NCBI GenBank assembly: GCA_947501315.1
Contig: CANMXH010000030.1
Location: 1 to 15,806, forward strand
Direction of reading: 5' to 3'
Length of the DNA stretch: 15,806 nt
Source: Caulobacteraceae bacterium
GTDB lineage: Bacteria > Pseudomonadota > Alphaproteobacteria > Caulobacterales > Caulobacteraceae
Below are positions 14,418-15,806 of this stretch, piece after piece. The stretch's first letter is position 1. Each line of letters starts with the position of its first letter. The notes beneath the pieces are model-generated. The model saw nothing but the letters and a program-made list of their open reading frames with translations, had not been told where the DNA came from and searched no databases. Both the position numbers and the translations under genes were made by a program.

Positions 14418-15806
14418 TTACGGCCCGACGTCGTTCGCCACCCGGGCACCGTCATTGACCGGCCGGGGCAGGCTGATGGCGATGCCGAGGGCTTCGGCGA
14501 GTCTGGCGTCCCGCTCATAGACATCCTCGCGGAAGGCAACGCGACCCTGACCGTCGACGAAGGCGGTCCAGTACAGCAGGCGCACGCTGATCTCGCGACC
14601 CGTCGATATGCGCCGGGTCTCGCGCGACTCCTGGGCGTCGTCGAACTGGGCGAGCAGGGTCGGATCGGGCGACAGCAGCAGGCGGGCGAAATCGACTGCG
14701 TCCTGAACCCGGACGCAGCCATGGCTGCGCTGGCGCATGGCCAGGTTGAAGGCCGACTTGGACGGCGTGTCGTGCAGGAAGATGGCGTAGCTGTCCCGCA
14801 GCTCGAACTTCACATAGCCGAGGGCAGCGGTGGGTCCGGCGCGCTGGATGACCGTGCCGTTCTGGACGTACATGTTCTGGCTGGCCAGATAGGCGGGGCC
14901 GCGCGGCAGGATCTCGGCCCGCGCGATCGATGCGGGCACGTACCAGGGTGGATTGGCCACGACGGAGGCGAACGGCTTCTCGAGGCTGGGCGTCTGGGTC
15001 GACGGGGCGCCGCAGACGACCCGGTTCGAGTGAACCGGGCGGCCGTCCTTCCAGTAGACCATGATGGCGGCGGCGGTGTTGACCTCGATCCGCTCGGGGG
15101 CGACCTCGCGCTTCAGCCAGCGGCGGCGTTCAAGGTTCAGGGCGATCTGACGAGCGCGATCCTCGGCCGAGGCCGACAGGGAACGCTGGCTGCCGGTGCC
15201 GAGCCGGCCGTCCGCGAGGAGGCCGTGGCGGGCCTGGAAGCCGCGCACTGCGGCTTGCAGTTCCGGGCCGTAGACGATGCCCATGGCGGTCAGACGCGCG
15301 CCGTCGGCAGCGGACAGGTCGCCCTCGGCGACCAGGCGCTGGATCAGGGCCGGAATGCGGACATCGCTCATCCCCGGCTCGATGGTTGCCCCCTGGCGGA
15401 AGACCGGCCAGCCGCCGTCCCGGATCAGTCTGCGATAACGGACATAGCCGGCGGACAGGTTGGAATAGCCGATGTCGGTCGGTGCCAGTCCTTCGAACCA
15501 GTCGACCAGACGGTTCCCGGCGAGTGCGTCGTTCAGCCCGACGGGCAGATCGACGCGGTTCTTCTGCATCTCCCAGAGGTCCTCGACGGTCTCAGGGCGA
15601 ACCCGGCCTTCGGCGAGAACGCGGCCATAGGCTATGGCCGCCGCTGTGGTTCGCATATCGGCGGCGTCGGGCACCGCGGCGAGGTCCGCGAAGTCGAAAT
15701 AGTCGCCCAGTGACAGACCATGGCGTTCGGCACGGCCGGCGGCAGCCTGGAGCATGCGCAGGCGCTCGGGCGTCCAGACCGGACGCCAGCCGTTCAACTC
15801 ATAGAA
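14418..15806 (-). CDS. L,D-transpeptidase, YcbB/LdtD type (5' end outside window)
   Basis: Periplasmic enzyme that makes 3-3 cross-links in peptidoglycan or links proteins to it. The frame is open to the right edge (462 residues visible, beginning FYELNGWRPVWTP, the usual YcbB_N scaffold sequence), so the signal peptide and start are missing; the in-frame TTG at 15797 is not a credible start. A peptidoglycan-binding_1 domain lies at about 145-208 (YGPELQAAVRGFQARHGL). The YkuD domain (about 238-385) has NPPWYVPASIA, FLHDTPSK and the catalytic SHGCVRV, with nucleophilic Cys at visible residue 364. A second cysteine (VVCGAPST) lies before it. Single gene, converging with rcdA. Confidence 0.92.
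   Translation of the reverse strand, partial: FYELNGWRPVWTPERLRMLQAAAGRAERHGLSLGDYFDFADLAAVPDAADMRTTAAAIAYGRVLAEGRVRPETVEDLWEMQKNRVDLPVGLNDALAGNRLVDWFEGLAPTDIGYSNLSAGYVRYRRLIRDGGWPVFRQGATIEPGMSDVRIPALIQRLVAEGDLSAADGARLTAMGIVYGPELQAAVRGFQARHGLLADGRLGTGSQRSLSASAEDRARQIALNLERRRWLKREVAPERIEVNTAAAIMVYWKDGRPVHSNRVVCGAPSTQTPSLEKPFASVVANPPWYVPASIARAEILPRGPAYLASQNMYVQNGTVIQRAGPTAALGYVKFELRDSYAIFLHDTPSKSAFNLAMRQRSHGCVRVQDAVDFARLLLSPDPTLLAQFDDAQESRETRRISTGREISVRLLYWTAFVDGQGRVAFREDVYERDARLAEALGIAISLPRPVNDGARVANDVGP

Noticed and set aside
14721..15713. Plus-strand frame of 330 codons opposite the L,D-transpeptidase
   Set aside because: Antisense to a YkuD protein with its catalytic motif intact; composition is shadow-like.

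Overview
The window is high-GC, densely packed alphaproteobacterial chromosome. Gene content points to Caulobacterales, close to Brevundimonas or Caulobacter. Evidence for this is an RcdA (DUF1465) protein, a DUF1013/TrcR protein, a DgcA-like diguanylate cyclase, COQ9 divergent from rpsU, two YdcH/DUF465 proteins and a DUF1192 protein. I see no phage, transposase, plasmid, CRISPR or tRNA/rRNA signal. Most of it is core genome.

Layout. 1-3000 (minus): the phosphate regulon, phoR then pstC, running off the left edge where pstA, pstB, phoU and phoB would be expected. A Pho-box-like repeat lies between phoR and pstC. 3115-5459 (plus): a NatA/NatB-type ABC exporter pair with a 4-base overlap. 5468-5646 and 6844-7021: two related ~178 bp palindromic repeats, each between convergent genes. 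5717-6844: rpsU (minus) and a COQ9-family gene (plus), divergent. The rpsU reading frame has no ATG, GTG or TTG at its expected start and appears to begin at CTG. 7033-8616 (minus): purE-purK, the two-step AIR carboxylation route. 8742-9305 (plus): a small soluble diguanylate cyclase with intact GGDEF and RESD inhibitory site. 9314-10662 (minus): ubiX, a TIGR02444-type gene and a ydcH-like gene, apparently one operon. 10779-11005 (plus): a second DUF465 gene with a near-perfect intrinsic terminator. 11033-11704 (minus): DUF1013/TrcR. 11922-12530 (plus): a probably exported protein joining a cyanovirin-like domain to a beta/gamma-crystallin-like domain through a glycine linker. 12534-13505 (minus): a PIG3-type quinone oxidoreductase. 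13588-14414 (plus): a DUF1192 gene and rcdA, with a textbook sigma-54 -24/-12 sequence between them. 14418-15806 (minus): a YcbB/LdtD-type L,D-transpeptidase cut by the right edge.

How they fit together. DgcA makes c-di-GMP, and in Caulobacter c-di-GMP-bound PopA works with RcdA and CpdR to deliver CtrA to ClpXP. TrcR is an RNA-polymerase-associated cell-cycle regulator. The right half therefore groups several cell-cycle genes. UbiX and COQ9 both serve ubiquinone synthesis. I found no obviously new multi-gene system. The most unusual items are the CTG start of rpsU, the two-domain lectin-like/crystallin-like protein, the sigma-54 sequence before rcdA and the paired convergent-end repeats.
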